Source: Candidatus Sulfopaludibacter sp. SbA3
Lineage (GTDB): Bacteria > Acidobacteriota > Terriglobia > 2-12-FULL-54-10
DNA: 7,669 nt
Reading direction: 5' to 3'
NCBI GenBank assembly: GCA_945865705.1
Contig: CAMBEY010000138.1
Location: forward strand, 1 to 7,669
The translations under genes and the position numbers were made by a program. The notes beneath the pieces were generated by a model. It ran no database searches and was not told the origin of the DNA. It saw only the letters and a list, made by a program, of their open reading frames with translations. Positions 1-6,208 of the stretch are shown here, one piece after another (the first letter of the stretch is position 1; the number at the start of each line of letters is the position of its first letter).

Positions 1-2
1 TG

Positions 3-170
3 GCCATCAGCGATCCGACGGCGATCGCAATTCGCAATGCGGGCAAGGAGACGCTGAATTTCAGTTGCGGTCGTCAACAACCGATGCCAGTTGTGATTGA
101 ATACGAAGAGCGGGTGGATGCCAAACTTGGAACCGTTGGGGATGTTCGCACGATTGATCTCAAGCAATGA
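3..170 (+). CDS. C-terminal fragment of an unidentified protein (5' end outside window)
   Basis: An open frame runs from the left edge to a TGA stop at 168-170 and gives the last 55 residues of a protein. Features visible are a short beta-rich tail with NFSCG near the middle, then VVIEYEERVD and a GTVGDVRTIDL ending. I have an impression of similar CG-x-Q...VEY...GT-G-DVR tails in acidobacterial proteins, but I cannot name the family. The gene is convergent with the thioredoxin-TPR gene, with only 31 bases between the two stops. It is the only gene here that ends in TGA. Coding status rests on sensible composition and the convergent arrangement, because the start is not visible. Confidence 0.55.
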   Translation, partial: AISDPTAIAIRNAGKETLNFSCGRQQPMPVVIEYEERVDAKLGTVGDVRTIDLKQ

Positions 171-191
171 CCGCCATTGATTAATTGGCGG
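171..191. terminator. Weak hairpin between convergent genes
   Basis: CCGCCA (171-176) pairs with TGGCGG (186-191) across a 9-base AT-rich loop. It sits between the stop of the plus-strand fragment (170) and the stop of the minus-strand thioredoxin gene (202), the expected place for a bidirectional terminator. There is no good T-run on either side, so as an intrinsic terminator it is weak. Confidence 0.4.
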
Positions 192-201
192 CCTGTCACG
201 T

Positions 202-1056
202 TTATAACTGCTTCAATATCTCCGCTGCTTTGCTCGCCGATTCGCTTTGCGGGAATTCACTGACTACGGAGTCCAGCGTCTTCCTGGCTTTGTCTTTCTT
301 TTCATCCAGCGCGTAAGCCTGGCCTGCGCCCAGCAGATACGCCGCGCGATTCGCGCTTTTGGGGAAATCCTTCAGGCACTTTTCGAAGGTCGCGGCGGCG
401 GTCTTGCCATCCATTAATTCCAGAGCGTTCTTGCCGATGGCGAACATCGCAGCCTCGCGCTTCGTTGCATCTTTCTTCAAATCATTCTGCTTGAGGGCGC
501 GGGTGTAGAAGTCGTTGCTGGATTCATAGAAGCCGGTCTGGCGCATCTCCGCGCCCATGGCCACCAATCCGTCGGCGCTATTGTTGTCTTCCTGAAGACC
601 GCGATCAATCCGGTTGATCTCCGCCACATCTTTGGGCAGAGCCTTCAGTATCATGATGAGATTTTCTTTTTCCAGAATGCCGCGATGATAGAACAGCTTG
701 GTGCCGTAGGAGTTGGTGAACAGCATGAAGGGCAGCGCGGGGATGCCGTATTTGCGCGCCAACTCCTGCTGCATGTCGAAATGGATCTTCACGCTGACCA
801 CGCGCTCATTCACCGTGGCAATCACTTCCGGGTCCGGATAGACATCGGCGTCCATGAACTTGCAGGCCGCGCACCAGTCGGCCCAGAAGTCCACCATCAT
901 GATCTTGTTTTCCTTGATGGCGGCCTCGCTGGCCTTTTCGATGTCCTTGAACCAGAAAATGCCGCCCGGTTCCTCGGCGCGCAGCGTGCCGGCGGCGCCG
1001 AACGCGAACAGGATTGCCAGTGCCAGTGTCATTTTGAGGCGGATAGAATTCAGCAT
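202..1056 (-). CDS. Exported thioredoxin-fold protein with C-terminal TPR region
   Basis: This 284-residue protein starts with a signal peptide (residues 1 to about 27, AGTLRA then EEP). A thioredoxin domain spans about 32-145, with redox motif WCAAC (Cys62, Cys65) and a probable cis-proline in GIPALPF (Pro109). The part from about 155 to the end is helical and TPR-like, typical of tandem tetratricopeptide repeats. The fold matches the thioredoxin_7/DsbD-gamma-like group, which reduces or isomerises periplasmic disulfides. The ATG at 1056 is chosen because GAGGG lies 6 bases upstream (1063-1067). It is the last gene of a four-gene run, 27 bases after the selenocysteine thioredoxin-fold gene. 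I infer it is the conventional dithiol partner that keeps the Sec/Cys proteins of the run reduced. It ends in TAA. Confidence 0.88.
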   Translation of the reverse strand: MLNSIRLKMTLALAILFAFGAAGTLRAEEPGGIFWFKDIEKASEAAIKENKIMMVDFWADWCAACKFMDADVYPDPEVIATVNERVVSVKIHFDMQQELARKYGIPALPFMLFTNSYGTKLFYHRGILEKENLIMILKALPKDVAEINRIDRGLQEDNNSADGLVAMGAEMRQTGFYESSNDFYTRALKQNDLKKDATKREAAMFAIGKNALELMDGKTAAATFEKCLKDFPKSANRAAYLLGAGQAYALDEKKDKARKTLDSVVSEFPQSESASKAAEILKQL

Positions 1057-1083
1057 GTCATTCCCTCGAATTGATTCCTGTTG

Positions 1084-1692
1084 CTACTCGTTCACGGTGG
1101 CGTTCGCGGCGGGAGATGCGCTCGCCTGCTTCAAGCCATCGAGTCCTTCCAACAATTTCTTGCGCGCCTGGAGGATCGTCCGGCCCATGGTGATACGCGG
1201 GCCAGGCTCGGTTTCCAATTTGATCTCGGGCCACTCCGCGTCCGGTCCATATAAATAGAATGCGTCCCACTGTACCGGGCCGGTGTGCGGCAACTGCGGA
1301 ACAACTTCCTTGAACCACTTGCCGGTCTCTTTCTTGCTGTCCCAATAGTGAGAGACGCGCTTGTCCGGCAGCACTTTCCTGGCGTCCGGGAAGGCCTCGG
1401 GTGTATCGCTTTTGATCATCGAATACCAGATCGTGTAGACCTTCAGGTTCACGTCGGGATTTTTCTTCAGCACATAATCCTGTATCCACTGGGCCCCGCC
1501 CAGGCATCCCATTCAGGTGGGCGAGACCAGCACCACCAGGCGCGGGATGCCCTTGTCCTTGTTGAACTGCTCGCGGACATCCTCCAGCACTCCGGCATGG
1601 GCGGGCAGAGCGGAGTGCAAAGTCATCATCACGCCCGCCGCCACCAGCGACAGAAACACCCAGCCGCCCTCAGAAGCTCTTTTTCTGCGCAT
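1084..1692 (-). CDS. Exported thioredoxin-fold selenoprotein with UMGC motif (in-frame TGA at 1513-1515)
   Basis: Read through the TGA, the frame gives 202 residues: a basic start, a signal peptide with a hydrophobic stretch ending at ALPAHA, then a compact domain. The strand IPRLVVLVSPT leads straight into U60-M-G-C63-LGGAQW, exactly where thioredoxin-fold proteins have CxxC after the first core strand. Residue 63 is the only Cys. Homology-like sequence continues past the TGA (VYTIWYSM, then RVSHYWD), so neither half is complete alone: the upstream part ends at the redox motif and the downstream part lacks the signal peptide and first strand. The ATG at 1692 is preferred over TTG 1695 because GGGAG (1699-1703) lies 6 bases upstream of it. 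A stem-loop follows the TGA (1489-1503). The gene lies 18 bases after the Sec paralogue gene and ends in TAG. Likely role, inferred: redox or transfer partner for the Sec-containing neighbours. Alternatives are a nonsense mutation or Cys insertion at UGA. Three such genes side by side make these less likely. Confidence 0.85.
1489..1503 (-). promoter_or_regulatory. Candidate bacterial SECIS hairpin of the UMGC thioredoxin-fold gene
   Basis: On the minus strand, starting 10 bases after the TGA, CTGGGC pairs perfectly with GCCCAG around a GGG loop. It can also be drawn as a 5-bp stem with a CGGGG loop. Bacterial SECIS elements sit inside the coding sequence just after UGA and carry a G at the start of the apical loop, which this has. 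The distance to the loop is near the short end of the known range and the loop lacks the GU seen in E. coli fdhF. This is therefore the weakest of the three hairpins. Confidence 0.55.
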
Positions 1693-1710
1693 CAACTTCT
1701 CCCGACCGCA

Positions 1711-2211
1711 CTACTTTTTCTGCTCGTGCTTCTCCGACATTTTCTTTACGTCGCCGATCTTGGCTTTCTCGACGCTGTCCAGTTCCTGCGCGTAGAACAA
1801 CTGGTTAATTTGCTCGTTCCAGCCGAGCGCGAACCACGCTTTCAGCAGGTTCATCTGCTGCGGCGTCAGCACGCCCTCGGCGTCCTTGAATAGTTGCTCA
1901 GTCGCCGTGTTCATGGCGGCGTTGTACTTGCGCGCCCAGACTTGCCATTGCACCGCGTCCTGGTCCTTCTGGCCCAGTATCGCGGCCGTTCCGTGGGAGC
2001 AGACCTGCCCCACCTTCATGGTCCGTCAGAAGATGGATTCGCGCTCGCCGGCGGCCTGCTGTTCCTCGGTGAGTGGCGGTTTCATTTCCTGCTCTCCAAA
2101 CAGGTCCTGCGCAAACGACGGTGCGGCAGACAGGATCATCATGCCCAACACCATGCCCCCAAACATGACTAGCGGCGAGCTCAAACGATGGCGGATCAGC
2201 TTAGTGGTCAT
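1711..2211 (-). CDS. Small secreted selenoprotein with U-x8-C motif (in-frame TGA at 2026-2028)
   Basis: Readthrough gives 166 residues: an N-terminal signal peptide (hydrophobic FGGMVLGMMILSAA, cleavage near PSFAQ), a linker, then SIF-U62-RTMKVGQVC71. A mainly helical domain follows, including LTPQQMNLLKAWFALGWN, and the tail is Lys/His-rich. Cys71 is the only Cys. The next gene upstream encodes a paralogue that aligns without gaps from residue 62 to the last residue (both have 105 residues from that point), with Gly where this protein has Sec. This shows that sequence on both sides of the TGA is one protein. The ATG at 2211 has AGGAGG 6 bases upstream (2218-2223) and overlaps the paralogue's stop by 11 bases, so translation is probably coupled. 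The LTPxQ segment resembles LTXXQ motifs of Spy/CpxP periplasmic proteins, but this is weak. Function unknown. A role in binding a thiol-reactive ligand or in redox transfer is inferred. It ends in TAG. Confidence 0.85.
1993..2013 (-). promoter_or_regulatory. Candidate bacterial SECIS hairpin with GCA-GGTC-TGC apex
   Basis: On the minus strand, starting 13 bases after the TGA, GTGGG pairs with CCCAC and GCA with TGC, around a GGTC loop, with one unpaired T on the 3' side. That is an 8-bp stem. From memory, the apical segment GCAGGUCUGC is the same as the SelB-binding tip of the E. coli fdhF SECIS, which also has a bulged U (there on the 5' side). The apical loop starts 21 bases after the TGA, in the normal range. 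The Gly paralogue lacks this hairpin at the matching place. Confidence 0.75.
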
Positions 2212-2659
2212 CGTGCTCCTCCTCTTTCTTGGTGCTCAGGCCCTTGATGTCGGCCCTGGTGATGTCGTCAAGATTGCGCTGGTAGAGCATCTTGTTGATC
2301 TCAGCGTTCCAGCCCACGGCGAACCAGGCCTTCAGGACTTCCATCTGCTCGGGCGTGAGCTTGGCGGCGGAGTCCTTCTGGAGCTGCACGGCGGCCTCGT
2401 CGGTGGCCTTGTTGTACTTGCCGAGAATGGTCTTCCAAGCCTCGGCCTGCGCGCTCTTCAGGCCCAGTATCTTGGCCGTGTCGTCCGGGCACAACTGGCC
2501 GGTCTTCATGCCGGAGCCGTAAATCTCTTTGCGAGCCGCGCCCGATGGCGCGTCGCCGGGCTTGGGCGAATTTGCCGGAGCTTGCCCGAAAAGCGCAGCT
2601 CTAGACGAAAAAGCTACCAAAGTAATCAGGGATAAAAACAGCGGACCGGAACGAATCAT
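2201..2659 (-). CDS. Small secreted protein, Gly-for-Sec paralogue of the neighbouring selenoprotein
   Basis: The 152-residue protein has a signal peptide (FLSLITLVAFSS, cleavage around residues 21-26), a Pro/Ala linker, then EIY-G48-SGMKTGQLC57. A helical domain with LTPEQMEVLKAWFAVGWN follows, and the tail is acidic and His-rich (EEEHDDH). Gly48 (GGC) aligns with Sec62 of the downstream gene, and Cys57, the only Cys, with Cys71. The start at 2659 is well supported by GGGAGG 7 bases upstream. It is the first gene of the four-gene run, 252 bases after the Sec receptor gene, and its TAA overlaps the next start by 11 bases. I do not recognise a named family. The conserved MKxGQxC block and W-rich helix are the diagnostic parts. 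Likely a periplasmic partner of its Sec sister, perhaps forming a heterodimer, but this is inference. Confidence 0.8.
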   Translation of the reverse strand: MIRSGPLFLSLITLVAFSSRAALFGQAPANSPKPGDAPSGAARKEIYGSGMKTGQLCPDDTAKILGLKSAQAEAWKTILGKYNKATDEAAVQLQKDSAAKLTPEQMEVLKAWFAVGWNAEINKMLYQRNLDDITRADIKGLSTKKEEEHDDH

Positions 2660-2712
2660 TTGGTTACCTCCCGCGAGCTACAGGCTGCTGCCGAACGTGC
2701 CGGGAATTTAGT

Positions 2713-2744
2713 GTGGGAGGGCAGGCCCCCGCCGTCCCTCCCAC
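2713..2744. repeat. GC-rich inverted repeat (REP-like hairpin)
   Basis: GTGGGAGGG (2713-2721) is a perfect inverted match to CCCTCCCAC (2736-2744) around a 14-base GC-rich loop. It lies between the receptor stop (2912) and the start of the four-gene run (2659). Hairpins of this type look like acidobacterial REP sequences. In this position it could also stop or slow transcription, or stabilise the receptor mRNA end. No T-run follows. Confidence 0.6.
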
Positions 2745-2807
2745 GTACTGGGTAGAGTCTAGCACCAAACAGTTCCAAACTCACCCAAGCTCGCCTGGTT
2801 CAAAATC

Positions 2808-2903
2808 CGTGACAGTGCCGCGACCGTTAGGGAGCGGACACGTCCAACGTTCACCTGCAATCGTCAAACGTGTCCGCTCGCTTACGCGCCCGGCTCTGTC
2901 ACG
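2808..2903. repeat. Long inverted repeat downstream of the receptor gene
   Basis: Arms at 2808-2843 and 2868-2903 are 36 bases each and match at 30 positions in inverted orientation. The inner 12 bases (GAGCGGACACGT / ACGTGTCCGCTC) are perfect, and the outer ends share CGTGACAG. The spacer is 24 bases. It starts only 8 bases beyond the receptor's TAA. It has the form of a paired REP unit and may also act as a transcription end or mRNA-stabilising structure for the 3-kb receptor gene. Confidence 0.7.
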
Positions 2904-2911
2904 CAACCAGC

Positions 2912-5900
2912 TTAGAACTGGAAGCGCACACCCACCTGCATCTGGAACGGATCGCCAGGGCTGTTGGAGCGGATATAGTTGCCGGCGCTGTCCTTCACCT
3001 GCATGAACGTGGCCGGGCTCTGCGGTCCCAGTTGAACAAGCTGGCCGTTCTGGAGCACGGTGCCGGCATTGCCGTAAGACGTGCCAGCTCCAGACAGCCT
3101 GATATTCGCCGCATTGAACATGTTGAAGAAATCGGCCGAGACGATGAACCGGCCTTTTTCGTTGGGCAGCACGAAGTTCCGCTCCACACGCATATCGACA
3201 CCGTAGTAGGCGCGATTGCGATAGTCGTTACGCGGGATCACGCGACCGTTCAGAATCGGCCGGTCGGTGTTCTGCCCGTCGCGGTTCAGGTCGGTCCCGG
3301 AGCGGGCATCGAAAGTCCGCCCCGAGGTTAGGCGGGTGGAGTTGGTGAACGTAAAGCCAAACGGCATGTAGACGATGGCCGTGTTGGTGAAGTTGTGGCG
3401 GATGTCCATCTGCGACCAGCCATAATCGTTGTTCAGATCGAACTGGGTTTCGCGGGAAATGCTGCCCACGGGACGCTCATTGTCGGCCAGCGACTTGTTG
3501 TAGCCCAGCGTGTAGTTCGTGGTGAGAATGAACTGACGGCGCTGCACATTCAAGGAGCCGACGAATGCGTTGTAGACTCCCCGGCCGGCGGCCTCGGAAG
3601 CCACAATTAACTGGTAGCGAGTGTCCGGGCGTGTGGTCGGGTAAAGCATGCGCCCGGTGGGATCAGCCGTGGGCAGCCCCAGATTGCGATCCAGTTTCCT
3701 GGCCACGTTCACCGAATTGACGTACGTATAGTCGGCGCTGAGGGTGATTCCTTCGGCCATCCGCTGTTCGATGCTCGCCTTCCACTGCAGCGCGCGGGGA
3801 TTCTGGAACTTCTCGTCCATGTAGTAGACGCTCTGTCCCACCACGCCGATCGATGTGAGGTACTGCGACGGCGAAAGCACCGGCAGATTGTTCAGCGGCG
3901 CCGCCGCCAGATTCACCCCGGCCGCTGCGAATGCATTTGTCAAAGCCGCGGGATTCACGTTGGAAATCGCGTATCCCAGGCCCAGTTCCGGGTTGCCGCC
4001 GTTGAACAGCAAGGCCTGCGCGAACTCCGGCATCTGCGTGGTGGCGTAATACAATCCGCCGCCGCCGCGCACGATGGTTTTGCCACGACCCAGCACATCC
4101 CAGGCGATTCCCAGACGAGGCTGGAATTGATTCCATTCATCCGAGATCTTGGTGGCGCCGGGAGCCTTGGACCCGATTGCAGTGGGAGTCAGGTAGTCCG
4201 GACGAATCTCGGCGTCATAGCGCAAGCCGGGGCTCAGCGTGACGGTGGGCAGAATGCGCCACTCGTCCTGCAGATACAGCCCGAGCTCCTTGACGGAAGT
4301 CCGCAAGGCGCCGGTGCCGATGAACTGTTGATACGAGAACGGTTCCCGCCTCAAAAAGCTATCCACGCTATTGAAGGTGTAATGCCCGTTTTGGCCGGGC
4401 GAATAGGTCAGGTTGGTCCCAATATACAGGAAGTCCACGCCGAACTTGGCCGTGTGCGCGCCCTGCACAATGGAGAAATTGTCGATGATTTGATGCCGCC
4501 CATCGACGGAGGGGAACGCCCCGTTTCCGAAGCTGACGCCGGTGGCCTGCGGTCCATAGACGGCGATGGTGTTGCCGGCATTCTGTACGGTAACCTGCGG
4601 CCCGGAACCCTGCGGCGTACGCGGCCGGTCTTCGCGTCCAAACTGCAACCGCAGCTCATTCAGCATGCTGCTGGACACCGGAGTCGTCAGTTGGCCCACC
4701 AGCGTGCCGCTGAAGATCTCCGTGATGGTGTGGTTGGACAGCGCGCTGGGCGTGGTGGAAGTGAGGCTCGGCCCGCTGCCGTTGTTGTCGGTTCCCGTCA
4801 GCGTCGTGCCGGCGGTATGGGTGAAGTCCGCGCGCAGGAAGAAGCTGCTGCCGCCGGAGAAGTTGTAGTCCAGGCGGGACAGGATGGACTGGGAGTTGGC
4901 TTTGGTGTCCACAGTCTCTTCGGGAGCGACTGCGATTAGCGCCTGCCCGGCGGGCGTGCCGCGTTGTGCCGCCGAGAGGTTCTGGTACTCCACATTGACC
5001 GGCTTGGTGGCGACCTGGAAGAAAGGCGCGGTGAAGAAGAACAGGCGGTCTTTCAGGATCGGCCCGCCCAAGGTGCCGCCGAACTGTTGGTTGCGGCCCG
5101 CCGAGTCATTGCCGAAGGCGTCGGCCTTGGTCAGGTCATGGTGGCGGATGGTGTAGCTCGCCGCTCCGTGGAACAGGTTGGTGCCCGACTTCGAAGTCAT
5201 ATTGATTACGCCGCCGGTAGTGCGCCCGAACTCAGCCGGGAAGACGCTGCGCGTGGCGCTCAGTTCCTGCAACGCGTCCAGGTTCAGCGTGGAAGCATTG
5301 CCGACTCCGCCGCGCGTGTTGCCGGTTGCGCAGCCGAAGCTGGTGAGATAATCCGAGCCATCGAGGGTAACGTTGGTGTAAATTCCTTTCTGACCAGAAA
5401 GGGCGATACCCCGTCACTCAGGCTCAATCTGCCCGGTGGGAATGTTCCAGGCATAGTTCTGAATGCGTTGGCCTGCCGAGGGCAGGCTCGTCAACTGCAC
5501 GTCCGTATAGACGGAGCGCGTGGATGCGTTAGTAACCTCCAGCGTGATCGGGCTGGCCTTGACCTCCACCGTTTCGCTGCTGGCTCCTATGGCCAGCTTG
5601 ACATTCACGGTGATCGTGTTGCCCTGGGTTATCCGCGCCTCCTGTGAAGTTGACTTGAAGCCGTTCGCATTGGTAGTCACTTCATATGGCCCGAGCGGAA
5701 GCAGAGAAGCCGCGAAACGGCCCGCTCCATCCGTCGTCGTCGTGCGGGTAAAGTTCGTGTTTATGTTTCGAACAGTTACCGTGGCCTCCGCAACGGCTGC
5801 GTCGGAGGGATCCAAAATCTGTCCCACGATCTGTCCGGTATTGCCTGCGGACTGCGCCCACGCCTTGCCTGTGGCCAGCGACAGGACCATCATCATCATC

Positions 5901-5935
5901 AGCGCCGCGTGCTGCAATTGCTTTTGAATCTTCAC
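2912..5935 (-). CDS. Oar-like TonB-dependent receptor selenoprotein (in-frame TGA at 5414-5416)
   Basis: The 1007-residue readthrough product has a signal peptide (1-27, ending AWA), a carboxypeptidase-regulatory-like domain (about 34-110, GQIVGQILDPSDAAV to KLAIGASSETVEV), a plug (about 115-245) and a large beta-barrel ending in the aromatic VGVRFQF expected of outer-membrane proteins. Sec174 lies in the plug, just before SGQKGIYTNVTLDGSD, which corresponds to the conserved NGQRG...LDG block of Oar-type receptors. PAEFGRTTGGVINMTSKSGTN follows further on, in two parts of the same plug. The TGA therefore splits the plug between two parts that cannot work apart. Cys202 (SFGCATGN) is the only Cys in the protein. 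The GTG start at 5935 is chosen for GGAGG 7 bases upstream and because the signal peptide follows directly. Such receptors move substrates across the outer membrane using TonB energy. The substrate here is unknown. A Sec-Cys pair in a plug is unusual. It ends in TAA. Confidence 0.87.
5385..5402 (-). promoter_or_regulatory. Candidate bacterial SECIS hairpin of the receptor gene
   Basis: On the minus strand, 12 bases after the TGA, CCTTTCT pairs perfectly with AGAAAGG around a GGTC loop. The loop begins 19 bases after the TGA. The GGTC loop is the same as in the hairpin of the small secreted selenoprotein and matches, from memory, the GGUC tip of E. coli fdhF bound by SelB. The loop bases double as codons of the conserved S-G-Q-K-G segment of the plug. 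Confidence 0.75.
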
Positions 5936-5942
5936 GGTATTG

Positions 5943-5947
5943 CCTCC
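5943..5947 (-). promoter_or_regulatory. Ribosome binding site that fixes the GTG start of the receptor
   Basis: GGAGG on the minus strand lies 7 bases upstream of GTG 5935-5933. The open frame continues upstream to about 6139, but that part encodes no signal peptide and crosses the inverted repeat at 6004-6128. The GTG is followed directly by a normal signal sequence (KIQKQLQHAAL and a hydrophobic run), so it is the better start. Confidence 0.75.
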
Positions 5948-6003
5948 ATTTAGTGATTGCGGATGACCGGCAGCCGGCCTCCGGAAATTTGTGATCAGTA
6001 GGA

Positions 6004-6128
6004 CGCCCTGGTAGCCACGGTGAGCGATTTTCTCGCCGTGGGCTTTGGCGCTGTGAGTCGAGAGCGGGCCGAGAGTTTCGCAGGTAAGTCTCACGGTGAG
6101 AAATTCGCTCACCGTAGCTACCAAGGCG
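6004..6128. repeat. Long inverted repeat upstream of the receptor gene
   Basis: Arms at 6004-6040 and 6092-6128 (37 bases each) match at 33 positions in inverted orientation around a 51-base centre. The arms contain GGTAGCyACGGTGAGCGA and TTTCTCrCCGTG blocks. Each arm also contains a smaller dyad, as REP units do. It ends 69 bases before the receptor's start codon, so it is likely in the receptor leader or promoter region. Together with the right-edge repeat it shares the core GCTACCAAGGC (6117-6127 and 7600-7610). No transposase gene is present, so it is best called a REP pair or small non-autonomous element. Confidence 0.7.
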
Positions 6129-6208
6129 ACTCCGCGCAACTAGTCCGTGCAACCACGGGAACATGGCGGACTTCGCCTGGAATATCTCTTGAGATTTATA
6201 GTTGGGAA

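Noticed and set aside
2201..2659. A hidden Sec site in the Gly paralogue
   Set aside because: The aligned codon is GGC, there is no in-frame TGA, and the SECIS-like hairpin is absent at the matching place.
4127..4939. Long plus-strand open frame inside the receptor gene
   Set aside because: It is antisense to well-conserved receptor barrel sequence, has a composition typical of a shadow frame and shows no domain.
1084..5935. Reading the three split genes as pseudogenes with nonsense mutations or sequencing errors
   Set aside because: All three interruptions are TGA, never TAA or TAG, each is single, the frames are otherwise intact, each is followed by a hairpin, and one falls exactly on a thioredoxin active-site position. 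Independent decay of three adjacent genes would not give this pattern.
202..5935. Alternative genetic code in which TGA is read as Trp or Gly
   Set aside because: The plus-strand fragment ends at a TGA in a sensible place before a convergent gene, TGA does not appear elsewhere inside the real genes, and the GC-rich acidobacterial character does not fit known recoded lineages.
5936..6139. N-terminal extension of the receptor up to about 6139
   Set aside because: The extension crosses the inverted repeat, encodes no signal peptide, and the GTG at 5935 has a good GGAGG and is followed directly by a signal peptide.
6184..6195. Short palindrome ATCTCTTGAGAT upstream of the receptor as an operator
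   Set aside because: Only 5-bp arms with a 2-base loop. Such dyads occur by chance, and no regulator gene or second copy supports it.
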